A DNA stretch of 49,483 nt, from assembly GCA_964622625.1 (NCBI GenBank), contig CAZUUQ010000007.1:1-49483 (forward strand). Direction: 5' to 3'. Positions 7,968-17,356 of the stretch are shown in pieces (position 1 is the first letter of the stretch; every line of letters starts with the position of its first letter). The translations under genes and the position numbers were made by a program. The DNA comes from CAZCWM01 sp964622625. GTDB taxonomy: Bacteria > Planctomycetota > Phycisphaerae > Phycisphaerales > Phycisphaeraceae. The notes under the pieces were generated by a model, which saw only the letters and a list, made by a program, of their open reading frames with translations, was not told the DNA's origin and ran no database searches.

Positions 7968-9287
7968 TCACTCATGTTCAGCATCCACAAGCATGAATTT
8001 CACTTCGGCCTCGGCGGCGATCTCCTCGGCCACGTACGCCCGGCAGCGCATGTGCGCGATGCGGCTGCGCACGCGCACCGACTCGGCCTCCAGAATCACC
8101 TGGTCGCCCGGCGTCACCGGCTTGCGGATCTTCACCCGGTCCAGGCTCAGCAGCAGGCCCAGCTTGCCCGTGTGCTCCAGCGTCTGGGCCACCAGCACGC
8201 TCGAAAGCTGCGCCATCGCCTCCACCAGCAGCACGCCCGGCATGATCGGCGTGCCGGGGAAGTGGCCCTGGAAGAACGGCTCGTTGATGGTCACGTTCTT
8301 GATGCCCACCGCCCGCCGGTCCCCGTCCAGCTCGATGATCCGATCCACCAGCAGCATGGGATAGCGGTGCGGCATCATGCGGCTGATTTTGCGGATGTCC
8401 ATCAGGTTGCGGTGCATCGCCATCTGCTGGTGATGCTGCCCGCGCCACTGCGCCAGCAGGCGGCGGGCGAGTTGATGGTTGTCGGCATGGCTGGTGCGGC
8501 TGGCGATGATGCGCCCCTGCACGGGCACACCCAGCAGGTACAGATCGCCGATCAGGTCCAGCACCTTGTGCCGTACCAGTTCATCGTCGTACCGCAACGC
8601 GTTGCCGCCCAGCGGCCCGCCGTCGCCGATGATCAGCACATCCTTCTCGGTCAGATGCGTGCCGATGCCCGCCTGGCGCAGGGTCTGGGCCTCCTGCTCC
8701 GTGGCATAGGTCCGGGCTGGCGCGATCTCCCGCACGAAGCCGTTGCGGTTCTCGCCCAGGGCGAAGCGGTGCATTTGTCGGCCGATGAAAGGGTGCGCGT
8801 ACTCCAGGTCGAAGATCACCTGCATCGCCGGCTGGCGATCGGGCAGGGCCGCGATCATCTTGCCATCGTGCTCGATGACCACCGGCTCATGGACGATCAG
8901 CCCCTGGCGCGGGGCCGTGGTCTTTTTCAGACCCGCGGTTTCAATAGCCTCGACGTATGGTTTGGCCGAGCCGTCGAGCAGCGGCAACTCCGGACCATCC
9001 AGCTCGATCAGGGCATTGTCCACACCCAGGCCCGCCAGCGCGCCCATCACATGCTCACAGGTATGCACCTCGGCCTCGCCGATCTTCAGGGCCGTGCGCC
9101 GCGGCCGCTTGACCACGTGACGGATCAGGGCCGGCACCTGGGCCCCGCCCAAGTCGCTGCGCACGAACACGATGCCGTGGTTCTCCGGCGCCGGCCGCAA
9201 CGTCACCTGGACCTGGCGGCCGGTGAACAACCCCTGCCCGGAAAGCCGGGTCGGGCCCGCAATCGTGTGCTGCTGCTGTGGTTGCAT
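7968..9287 (-). CDS. lpxC-fabZ: Bifunctional LpxC deacetylase / FabZ dehydratase fusion
   Basis: A 439-residue fusion. Residues 1-~280 are the Zn-dependent UDP-3-O-acyl-GlcNAc deacetylase LpxC, the committed step of lipid A: Zn ligands H75-x3-H79 in HTCEH and H240/D244, with H267 as general acid. Residues ~295-435 are FabZ, (3R)-hydroxyacyl-ACP dehydratase: H307 in PHRYPMLLVDR and the GHFPGTPIMPGVLLVEAMAQ active-site stretch with E356. Joining them puts the enzyme that removes hydroxyacyl-ACP into fatty-acid synthesis and the one that commits hydroxyacyl chains to lipid A on one polypeptide. The same fusion is known from Bacteroidota and some other phyla. It lies between lpxD and lpxA. No separate fabZ or lpxC is in the window. 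Confidence 0.96.
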   Translation of the reverse strand: MQPQQQHTIAGPTRLSGQGLFTGRQVQVTLRPAPENHGIVFVRSDLGGAQVPALIRHVVKRPRRTALKIGEAEVHTCEHVMGALAGLGVDNALIELDGPELPLLDGSAKPYVEAIETAGLKKTTAPRQGLIVHEPVVIEHDGKMIAALPDRQPAMQVIFDLEYAHPFIGRQMHRFALGENRNGFVREIAPARTYATEQEAQTLRQAGIGTHLTEKDVLIIGDGGPLGGNALRYDDELVRHKVLDLIGDLYLLGVPVQGRIIASRTSHADNHQLARRLLAQWRGQHHQQMAMHRNLMDIRKISRMMPHRYPMLLVDRIIELDGDRRAVGIKNVTINEPFFQGHFPGTPIMPGVLLVEAMAQLSSVLVAQTLEHTGKLGLLLSLDRVKIRKPVTPGDQVILEAESVRVRSRIAHMRCRAYVAEEIAAEAEVKFMLVDAEHE

Positions 9288-9341
9288 ATCCAGGCGGCCG
9301 GCCCACGGAGCCCGCGGTGGCGGCGTGGCCGACCCCGCTGG

Positions 9342-10406
9342 TCAGCCTTGGCCGCGGCCGCGCAACTGCTTGAGCAAGTCCGGCAGTTTACGCATTGCGG
9401 CATGCTCTCTCAACGCGACCTTGGCCTCGCGGGCCGGGTAGCCGCCCCAGGTCTCGCCGGCCGGTACGTCATCCATCACCGCAGAGCAAGCCGCCAGACG
9501 CACCCCCGAACCGATCCGCACATGGTCCCTGATCGCCACGCGGCCGCCCACGACGACCCCGTCGTCGAGGATCACGCTGCCGGCCAGGCCCGTCTGGCCC
9601 GCGAGAACGCAGAACCTTCCGATGCGGCAGTTGTGAGCGATCTGGCACTGGTTGTCGATTTTCGTGCCCTGGCCGATCTCCGTGGCGCTGAATTTGCCCC
9701 GGTCCACGCATGTGCCCGCTCCGATCTCCACGTCGTCGCCGATGCGCACCGTGCCGATGTGCGGGATCTTGACCAGCCCCGGCCGGGCCGGGTCGCGTGA
9801 CGGCCGATAGCCGAAGCCGTCGGCCCCAATGACCACATTCGAATGAAGGATGCATCGCGCACCGATCATGCAGCGCTCACGCACCACCACACCCGGCCAC
9901 AGCTCGCTGTTCGGGCCGATGCGGCTGTCGTCGAGAATCGTCACCCGTCCATGGATGATGCAGCCGTCGCCGAGACGTGCCCCTCCGGCGATGACCGCCA
10001 GCGGCCCGACACACACGCGGGCGCCCAACTGGGCTGTCGGGTCCACCTGGGCGGAGGGATGTATGCCCGCAACGGGTCGCGGCGTCGGCGGGGCGAACAA
10101 TGCCAGGGCTTCGGCCATCGCCAGATCGGCGTCATCGACCACGATCAGGGCGCGTTGGTTACCGGGTTGCAGTTTTGCCAGGGCCGTCAGCCCGCGGGTC
10201 ACCAGGGCGGCCGACGCACCGCTGGCGGACCAGCGGGCGGCGAATGCATCGTCGGTGATGAACGTTAACTGTCCGGGGACAGCGGTGTCGATCGCTTCCA
10301 CGCCACGCAGCACCACGGCCGGATCGCCGCGGAGTTCGCCGCCGACGCGATGGGCCATCTCCTCGGTTGTGCAGGTCGCTTCCGGGCCCACATCCGCCTC
10401 CCGCAC
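9342..10406 (-). CDS. lpxD: UDP-3-O-acylglucosamine N-acyltransferase LpxD
   Basis: A 354-residue trimeric beta-helix acyltransferase for the third lipid A step. An N-terminal uridine-binding domain (~15-105, with GQLTFITDDAF) precedes hexapeptide repeats from ~115 to 320. The IGADGFGYRP, GTVRIGDDVEIGAGTCVDRG and NCQIAHNC-like blocks are diagnostic, the His in the last being catalytic. A C-terminal helix (REHAAMRKLPDLLKQL) fits the family. The frame opens with GTG at 10406, only four bases after the skp/ompH stop; two ATGs at that junction are out of frame. It is followed after 54 bp by lpxC/fabZ. Confidence 0.94.
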   Translation of the reverse strand: MREADVGPEATCTTEEMAHRVGGELRGDPAVVLRGVEAIDTAVPGQLTFITDDAFAARWSASGASAALVTRGLTALAKLQPGNQRALIVVDDADLAMAEALALFAPPTPRPVAGIHPSAQVDPTAQLGARVCVGPLAVIAGGARLGDGCIIHGRVTILDDSRIGPNSELWPGVVVRERCMIGARCILHSNVVIGADGFGYRPSRDPARPGLVKIPHIGTVRIGDDVEIGAGTCVDRGKFSATEIGQGTKIDNQCQIAHNCRIGRFCVLAGQTGLAGSVILDDGVVVGGRVAIRDHVRIGSGVRLAACSAVMDDVPAGETWGGYPAREAKVALREHAAMRKLPDLLKQLRGRGQG

Positions 10407-10410
10407 ATCA

Positions 10411-11010
10411 TTACTGGGTTGCGCTGCGGTACTCGTTGTTCATCATGGTTCGCACCTGTTCGGTGATGTCCAGTGCCGCGGAACTGTAAAGCACTTTGCG
10501 TGCCTGGATCACAGCCGGCAGCTGGTCGCGTGGCACGTTGGAGAAGTCGATGTCCTGTTCCCTGAACAACACCAGTTCGTAGCCGTTGGCCTGGGACACG
10601 CGCTCGATGGCTTCGAGGATGTTCGTGTAAAGTTTGCCGAACTGACGCGAGTATTCCCGGTTGACCCGCTGCTTCTGGTAATTCTGCGCTGTCTGAAACT
10701 CGATGACTTTGAGGTCGAACTCATCGCGTTTGGCGTCATACGCGGCGGTGCCCGCGGACATGAGTTGCAGATCGGCCTGGAGCTGTCGCACCTGCTCCTC
10801 ACGGGCGCGCAGCTCGGCGTTGCCCGCGTCGACCTGCGCCTGCAGCTCCGCTTCGATCTGCAGTTTCTGATCCAGCCCGTTGAGAACGGTCGAGACGTCG
10901 ACTACAGCCGCCGTCGTCGCCCTTGGCGCGTAAAGACCCTCCTGGGCCGTGACCAGGTACCCGGCCCCCAGAAGAACGATCAACACAAGCACCGTAAGCA
11001 TGGTCTTCAT
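10411..11010 (-). CDS. skp: OmpH/Skp-family periplasmic chaperone
   Basis: A 199-residue secreted protein with a clear signal peptide (MKTMLTVLVLIVLLGAGYLV...). Long charged helices, likely coiled coil, span ~45-140, and a C-terminal beta-like segment (YELVLFREQDIDF) follows, the layout of Skp/OmpH jellyfish chaperones that hold outer-membrane proteins in the periplasm. The AAYDAKRDEFD...NREYSRQFGKLY heptad-rich stretch fits the tentacle helices. Its position between bamA and lpxD is the classical one in Gram-negative bacteria, which strengthens the assignment. Overall sequence is divergent, as is usual for this family. Confidence 0.88.
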   Translation of the reverse strand: MKTMLTVLVLIVLLGAGYLVTAQEGLYAPRATTAAVVDVSTVLNGLDQKLQIEAELQAQVDAGNAELRAREEQVRQLQADLQLMSAGTAAYDAKRDEFDLKVIEFQTAQNYQKQRVNREYSRQFGKLYTNILEAIERVSQANGYELVLFREQDIDFSNVPRDQLPAVIQARKVLYSSAALDITEQVRTMMNNEYRSATQ

Positions 11011-11110
11011 GGTTATGCATCCTTTCGCCAGTCGGCGTTCATCAGAAAGTAACCGCCACAGTGGTCACCCAGATCCGCTCATTGCACTTTCCGTCGGACG
11101 TTCGGCCCGG

Positions 11111-11145
11111 CGGCGACGATCGCCCATGTCTGTGCATCGTCGCTG
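11111..11145 (-). other. Stem-loop in the bamA-skp intergenic region
   Basis: GCGACGAT at 11113-11120 and ATCGTCGC at 11136-11143 are perfect inverted repeats with a 15-base loop. The flanking bases add a wobble pair and another pair. It sits in the 152-bp spacer between bamA and skp, within the presumed operon mRNA. No U-tract follows on the minus strand, so this is more likely an mRNA-stability or processing element than a terminator. Confidence 0.3.
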
Positions 11146-11162
11146 AGTATGGTACCACCGTG

Positions 11163-13565
11163 TCAGAAGGGCACAGCGATGTCGAAGCTGATCAGCTGGG
11201 TCTGATCACCGCTCTCCTTGGCCACGGGTACGGCGAAGTCCACGGCGATGGGCGGGCCGCCCTGACCAAAAAATGGAAGCTGGAAACGCAAGCCGGTGCC
11301 CACGGCCACGCGATATCGATCCAGCGACAATTCGTCGTCCACTGCGCCAGTGTCCACAAAAAACACCATACGGACCACTTCCTTGTAGACAGGCATGTTG
11401 TACTCCAGCCCCAGCAGGTACATCCAGTCCCCGCCCACGGCCGTGTCCGTGATGGCTCCGCCAGGTGTGATGCCCCGCGGCCCAACGCCGCGGTATTCGA
11501 AACCGCGGAACGTGCGGTGCCCGCCGGCGTATAACCGCTCGAAGGTCGGCGCCGAGCCGGCCACGATGTGTGCGATGTTCGACCGCAGGCTGAGTACGGT
11601 TCGCCGACCAAGGAAGTCCTCCTCCACGGTCCAATACTTTGTGAAACCGAGCGACAGCGTGGTGAAATCGTAGTCGCCCAGTGGGCCGGTCTGCTCCGCG
11701 CCCAGCGACAGCCGGCTGCCTTCGGTGGGGAACACGTTGCTGTCCGTCGTGTTGCGTGCCAACGTGAGACCAACCGCGCCTATGAGACTCTGGCCGCTGA
11801 CGGCGAAAATATCCGTCGGCGCGCCCGCGTCGATGTCGGTGATGTCCACCACCTCGGCCCGTGTGCTCACCGCCGCCGACCACACATCGCCGAAACGACG
11901 TCCCACCCCCACCGATCCTCCGAAGCGCCCTTCTTCCCAGTCGTCGCGGTCACGCTGAAAGAAAAACGCGCGCGTGTTAAACGAATAATTGCTGTCCAAC
12001 AGGTGCGGCTCGCTGAAGGCCACTGAATAGCGGCTGGTCTCAATGCCCGGCGCCAACTCCAGCGAGAAGAACTGTCCGGCGCCGCGAAACGCCTGGCCGC
12101 TGAAGAACTCCCGTGCATTTTCCGGCCAGTCGGCGATATCGAAATTCCGCTGCGTCAGTGTGACCGCGCCCAGCAGGCCCAGGTCGCTGCTGACGCCCAA
12201 CCCGAGCGATACGCTGCCCGTGTTGATCTCTTCGACTTCGATCAGCACGTCGCGCACTTCATCGGTCGGCTCGCCCAGCACCGTCACATTCGCCTCGCCG
12301 AACAGCGGACTCTCCCGCAGGCGCTGCCGCGTCTTGCCGATCTGTGTGCGGTCAAAGCGCCTTCCCGGGGTCATGCCGCGCACGTCGTGCAGCACCACCT
12401 TGTCCTTCGTCACGCGGTTGCCGCGGACGTGCACCTCGCCGACCAGGTAAGGCTGTCCCTCATCGATAGTGACCTGCATGTCGACCCAAGGCTGCTGCTC
12501 GTGGTAGAGCGTGGCGATCTCCACGGTCGTCTCGATGAAGCCCAATTTGCCGTAAAGATCCAGAATTGCGTCACGGGTGGCCTGGGCCTGGCGCCGCGAA
12601 AACACGGCTCCGATCTTCAGGGGCATGGCCTCGACAATCTGTCCGTCGGCAAACACCACGTTGCCCGCCACGCGGATGTCGGACACCGTATAGATCCGTC
12701 CCTCGTCGATCTCGAAGGTGACCACGGCTTCGCGCTGGTTGGGACCAAGATCGATGCGGCGGCTGACGGCCGCGTCCAGATAGCCGCGATCGCGGTAGTA
12801 GTCCCGGATGGCCGCGGTGTCCAGGTCCAACTGGCTGCGATTGAGCTCCGTCTTGCGCCAGAACAGCAGCGCCACACGGGCCTGGCTGCGCACGCGGCTG
12901 AGCAGTTCACGCGCGTCGAACGCTGTGTTACCCTCCACCCGCAGGGCCTTGATCTGGACCTTGGGCCCCTCGCGCACGCGGAAGATCAGCACGTTGTCAT
13001 CGTCCAGCAACTGCTGATCGACCTCGACCTCGGTGAGGAAGTAGCCCTGGTCCTCATATTCAGCCCGAATGGCGGCCGTGGCTTTGTCAATCAGGAACCG
13101 GTCGATGGGATCGCCGGCCCGCAGCAGTATCCGATCCTGTAACTTCTGGTCGGAAACGTTTTTGTTGCCCACCACCTGCACCTCGGCGATCAGCCGGTGC
13201 TCGGTCAGGTCATAAATCAGCGTCAGTGTGCCGTCCGCCCGCTGCTGAATCCGCGCCCGCACCGCCGCGAACTTCCCCAAGTGCTCAAGACGCACGATGT
13301 CCTGCGCCACGATATCCGCGTCGTAAGCCTCACCGACCTGCATGCGGATCTGATTACGCACCAGTTGCTCGGAGACCTGCGCCAACCCCTCAACGCGCAC
13401 CTCGGCCACTGGGCGGCCGGCCGGATCCAACCCCTGACCCCAGGCGGGTAATGCCGCCACCGTCATCCACAGCGCCGCGGCCAGAAAACCATGCCGCCAT
13501 GCGCGGCCGCGGCCGAAAGGGAACACTTCTGGCCTGTTCTGCGCTTGCCTGTGCCGGTGCAACAC
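11163..13565 (-). CDS. bamA: Outer membrane protein assembly factor BamA
   Basis: An 800-residue Omp85 protein that inserts beta-barrel proteins into the outer membrane. An N-terminal signal peptide ends near residue 43 (ALPAWGQ). About five POTRA repeats cover ~50-440 (e.g. VAEVRVEGL, IAEVQVVGN, IKALRVEGN, VSDIRVAGN, VGEVHVRGN), and a 16-strand barrel covers ~455-800. The barrel has the lid-loop RGF motif (TFRGFEYRG) and ends in a C-terminal Phe (SFDIAVPF), the usual beta-signal. GGAGGA at 13571-13576 is followed five bases later by the GTG start at 13565; a TTG right after it is an alternative. It is followed by skp. No other Bam subunits are in the window. Confidence 0.95.
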   Translation of the reverse strand: MLHRHRQAQNRPEVFPFGRGRAWRHGFLAAALWMTVAALPAWGQGLDPAGRPVAEVRVEGLAQVSEQLVRNQIRMQVGEAYDADIVAQDIVRLEHLGKFAAVRARIQQRADGTLTLIYDLTEHRLIAEVQVVGNKNVSDQKLQDRILLRAGDPIDRFLIDKATAAIRAEYEDQGYFLTEVEVDQQLLDDDNVLIFRVREGPKVQIKALRVEGNTAFDARELLSRVRSQARVALLFWRKTELNRSQLDLDTAAIRDYYRDRGYLDAAVSRRIDLGPNQREAVVTFEIDEGRIYTVSDIRVAGNVVFADGQIVEAMPLKIGAVFSRRQAQATRDAILDLYGKLGFIETTVEIATLYHEQQPWVDMQVTIDEGQPYLVGEVHVRGNRVTKDKVVLHDVRGMTPGRRFDRTQIGKTRQRLRESPLFGEANVTVLGEPTDEVRDVLIEVEEINTGSVSLGLGVSSDLGLLGAVTLTQRNFDIADWPENAREFFSGQAFRGAGQFFSLELAPGIETSRYSVAFSEPHLLDSNYSFNTRAFFFQRDRDDWEEGRFGGSVGVGRRFGDVWSAAVSTRAEVVDITDIDAGAPTDIFAVSGQSLIGAVGLTLARNTTDSNVFPTEGSRLSLGAEQTGPLGDYDFTTLSLGFTKYWTVEEDFLGRRTVLSLRSNIAHIVAGSAPTFERLYAGGHRTFRGFEYRGVGPRGITPGGAITDTAVGGDWMYLLGLEYNMPVYKEVVRMVFFVDTGAVDDELSLDRYRVAVGTGLRFQLPFFGQGGPPIAVDFAVPVAKESGDQTQLISFDIAVPF

Positions 13566-13670
13566 GCGCGTCCTCCGCGATGGGCCACCCTGTCGGGCGT
13601 TGGGCCGCAGTTTACAGCCTGGGCCGCAAGCCAGCCAATGCCGCGGCGGTCAGCCATGCCGTAGTGTCAA

Positions 13671-14873
13671 TCAGGGGGCTTGATCTGCACGCGACTGCAC
13701 CGTACGCATCTCACCCAAGAAGGCGGTCACATCATTGGCCCACATCTCGGCCTCGCCGGCAGTGATTACCCCTTCTGCCACGCGACGAGCCAGCGAACGC
13801 TCGATGCTCGTCATCCGCTCGGTGGGCACGTCATTGGTCTTGGTCTGCAGCACTGAGTAGATCTGCTCCATCTTCATCGTCCGGATCAAATTCGAGACCG
13901 CGTAGGTATTGTGCAGAATCTCCATGACGGCCACGCGCCCCTTGCCGTCGGACCGGGGGACCAGCTTTTGGGCGATGATGTGCGACAGGCCCAGCGAAAG
14001 CTGGCTGGCGACCTCGCTGTGGCGGTCGGGCGGGAACATGTCCAGCAGGCGCGTGATCGAGCCGCGCACGTCGCGGGTGTGCAGCGTTGAAAAGACCAGA
14101 TGTCCCGTCTCGGCGGCCGTAAGGGTCCAGGCCGTCGACTCACGGTCGCGCATCTCGCCGACGAAGATCACGTCCGGGTCTTCGCGAAGCGCGTCGCGCA
14201 GGCCGCGCTCGAAGCTGGGCACGTCCCGGCCGATCTCCCGCTGCGACACGATGGCCTGCTGACTGCGCAGGGGGTACTCGATGGGGTCTTCGAGGGTGAT
14301 GATGCGACAGGGCCGATGGGCGGCTATGTGGTTGATGAGGGAGGCAATGGTCGTGCTCTTGCCCGCCCCGGTGATGCCGGTGACCAGAACCAATCCCTGC
14401 TGGCGGACGACGATGTCGCGCCACACCTGGTTGGGAAAGCCGATCTGCTCGATCGGCGGCGGGGCGGCTTCGAGACAGCGGACCGCCATCGCCAGGCCGT
14501 CATTGTCGTGAAAGCAGTTGAGGCGGAACTGCATCCCGCCGCTGCGCAGCGAGCTGTCCACCGAGCGGTTGGCCTCAAGGCGCTGCCAGTCGCCCTCGGC
14601 CAGCACGGCACGAACCATGGCTCGCAGGTGTTCGGGTCGCAGCGGCTGGCCCCTGCTCCGCTGCAGCCGGCCGTCCACGCGGTAGACCGGCTGGGCCCCG
14701 ACCTTCAGATGCAGGTCGGATATTCGCAGCGGACCTTGACGGTTGAAGTACTCCAGCAGGTCGCGCACGCTCAGCGTGTGCCTGGCGTTCATGGGATAGA
14801 TGGGTTGGTCCAGCGGATGTTGATGCCCTTGCGGCTGCTGTGAGATCGGCTCGTCGATCGGGATTTCGTCCAT
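13671..14873 (-). CDS. pilT: PilT/PilU-like type IV pilus retraction ATPase
   Basis: A 400-residue secretion ATPase of the GspE/PilT class. It has a PAS-like N-terminal domain (~35-135), Walker A GITGAGKST (166-174), an Asp box (TLEDPIEYPL), Walker B near LREDPDVIFVGEMRD, and the AAETGHLVFSTLHT His box. Lack of the GspE zinc-binding and N1 domains points to PilT/PilU. It powers pilus disassembly in twitching. The start at 14873 overlaps the upstream stop by one base (TGATG), with GGGAG eight bases ahead. There are no pilin, PilB, PilC or PilQ genes nearby. The gene is followed after 105 bp by bamA, so it may be transcribed with the outer-membrane operon. An N-terminal tail of ~30 residues is Gln/Pro rich. 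Confidence 0.88.
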   Translation of the reverse strand: MDEIPIDEPISQQPQGHQHPLDQPIYPMNARHTLSVRDLLEYFNRQGPLRISDLHLKVGAQPVYRVDGRLQRSRGQPLRPEHLRAMVRAVLAEGDWQRLEANRSVDSSLRSGGMQFRLNCFHDNDGLAMAVRCLEAAPPPIEQIGFPNQVWRDIVVRQQGLVLVTGITGAGKSTTIASLINHIAAHRPCRIITLEDPIEYPLRSQQAIVSQREIGRDVPSFERGLRDALREDPDVIFVGEMRDRESTAWTLTAAETGHLVFSTLHTRDVRGSITRLLDMFPPDRHSEVASQLSLGLSHIIAQKLVPRSDGKGRVAVMEILHNTYAVSNLIRTMKMEQIYSVLQTKTNDVPTERMTSIERSLARRVAEGVITAGEAEMWANDVTAFLGEMRTVQSRADQAP

Positions 14874-15301
14874 CACACAGGCTCCCGGCGGTGAGGCGTT
14901 GCGGACTTGGATTTCGCGGCGGTGTGAGCACGCGTGTCCAGCGGCACGACGTGATCGTAACAGCCGCGGCAGAGTCGCCGGCCGTCGGACAGGAAATGGA
15001 CAGCCTGGAACACCAGGCCGCAGCGATCGCACAATCCCTCGTCGGTCGGTGGATAGAGCGAGCCGTCCACCCGCCGTCGCGCCGCCTCCGCCTTCGCCCA
15101 GGCCGCCCGCACCCGCCCGCGCCAGATCAGCCAGCGAATCAGTACCCACAATGCCAACATCAGGAGGGATAGCACCCCGAGCCAGAACAAAATGGCCAGC
15201 AACAGCCATACGCCCTGAACGAGCCATAACCGACTCTGCGCCAGCATGGATACGGCAGACACCGGGTTGCCAATCGATAATTCGACCCACGGCGGCCACA
15301 T
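14873..15301 (-). CDS. Small membrane protein with C-terminal four-Cys zinc ribbon
   Basis: A protein of 142 residues (124 if it starts at the ATG at 15247). Two adjacent hydrophobic segments (about 26-60) precede a basic linker and a C-terminal CDRCG...CRGC element, i.e. two C-x2-C knuckles about 20 residues apart, which should bind zinc. I do not recognise a family. It is translationally coupled to the pilT-like gene (1-bp overlap), which suggests a functional link, for example membrane recruitment of the ATPase (inference). Neither start has a good Shine-Dalgarno sequence; the upstream start overlaps a palindrome, which favours 15247. Confidence 0.6.
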   Translation of the reverse strand: MWPPWVELSIGNPVSAVSMLAQSRLWLVQGVWLLLAILFWLGVLSLLMLALWVLIRWLIWRGRVRAAWAKAEAARRRVDGSLYPPTDEGLCDRCGLVFQAVHFLSDGRRLCRGCYDHVVPLDTRAHTAAKSKSATPHRREPV

Positions 15302-15403
15302 GACGTCATATCGTCATATGTGTCGGGCCTGTGGACAAGTCTCTTCGGCATCAAGGCATGCGGATATGTGAGCCGCAACATCTGGCATTGTCTGCGACAA
15401 TGC
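15300..15403 (-). promoter_or_regulatory. Cluster of inverted repeats, likely operator region
   Basis: This 145-bp gap between the ATP sulfurylase stop and the zinc-ribbon gene is AT-rich compared with its flanks. It contains three perfect dyads: ATGACGTCAT (15300-15309), CATAT/ATATG with a 4-bp spacer (15307-15320), and GCATTGTC/GACAATGC with a 3-bp spacer (15385-15403). The last looks like a transcription-factor site; as an RNA hairpin it lacks a following U-tract. Together they suggest a regulated promoter for the pilT-bamA-lpx block. No regulator can be named. Confidence 0.4.
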
Positions 15404-15446
15404 TGTTACGATTCGGATCGCGGCAGCCGGGCGCGTTCGGGTCGGT

Positions 15447-16628
<1,182 letters not shown>

Positions 16629-16891
16629 GGTCGAGGACTCCTGTGCGTCAAAAGGGGTAAAAAGCGTCCGCAGACCCCCAAACGGCACGGCAGTGTAGTG
16701 ACCCCCTCACCCCCAGGCAACACCGTCGCGCCACCCGATCCCCCCTTCACCCAGCCCGAGCCGCGTCCTGGCTTCGCCCCGAGAGGCCGGGTGAGCGTCA
16801 TGGAGCGGCTGTGTGCGGACGGTGAAGAGGTCGGTGCAAGCGTTGCCGCGCTGTATGTGGGCTGCCGGAATTGGGGCAATACGGCGGCAGT

Positions 16892-17275
16892 TCAACTTGC
16901 CGCATGCTCGGCATCGTAGATTTCGGCGCTGAGCAACCCCTCAAGCTGTGACGGATCACTGGGCTGGATCTTGATCAGCCACCCGCGACCGAAGGGGTCG
17001 GCATTTATCACGCTCGGGTTTTCGATCGCCTCGGTGTTGGCCCCAAGGATGACGCCGTCGATGCCGCAATACAACTCACTGGTGGCCTTGACCGATTCGA
17101 TCTCGCCGAAGGCCTCGCCTGCTTTGATCGGGCCGCGGGTTTTGGTGATGTCGAGGAAGGTGATATCGGTAAGCTCATCGACGGCGAACTGACTGATGCC
17201 GATGACCACATGGCCGCTTTCGGCTTTGTGCCATTCATGGCTGGACAGGTAGCGGCGGTCGGCAGGTGAAGGCAT
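16892..17275 (-). CDS. gcvH: Glycine cleavage system H protein
   Basis: A 127-residue lipoyl carrier that shuttles the aminomethyl group among the P, T and L proteins of glycine cleavage. It shows the expected N-terminal SSHEW, IGISQFAVDELTDITFLD and the lipoylation site K63 in GEIESVKA, and the C-terminal GRGWLIKI. Length is normal. The start at 17275 fits the conserved N-terminus; the 16-codon extension upstream does not. No gcvP or gcvT is nearby. In some bacteria lone GcvH copies serve as lipoyl donors for lipoate transfer, so this could be either. The 263 bp between it and sat on the same strand show nothing recognisable. Confidence 0.93.
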   Translation of the reverse strand: MPSPADRRYLSSHEWHKAESGHVVIGISQFAVDELTDITFLDITKTRGPIKAGEAFGEIESVKATSELYCGIDGVILGANTEAIENPSVINADPFGRGWLIKIQPSDPSQLEGLLSAEIYDAEHAAS

Positions 17276-17356
17276 GGGGGAGGCTCCGGACAGTACGTCA
17301 ACAAAGAAGTCGACGCTGATCATAAAGCTCGATCAGCGGACTTTCAAAAGAAGCCC

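Noticed and set aside
6948..9800. 950-codon open frame on the plus strand
   Set aside because: It lies opposite lpxA and lpxC/fabZ, has low-complexity His/Arg/Gln-rich composition and no domain; a GC-rich antisense shadow.
13665..13670. TTGACA on the minus strand as a -35 box for bamA
   Set aside because: No -10-like hexamer lies 16-18 bp downstream; the nearest AT-rich hexamer is about 50 bp away.
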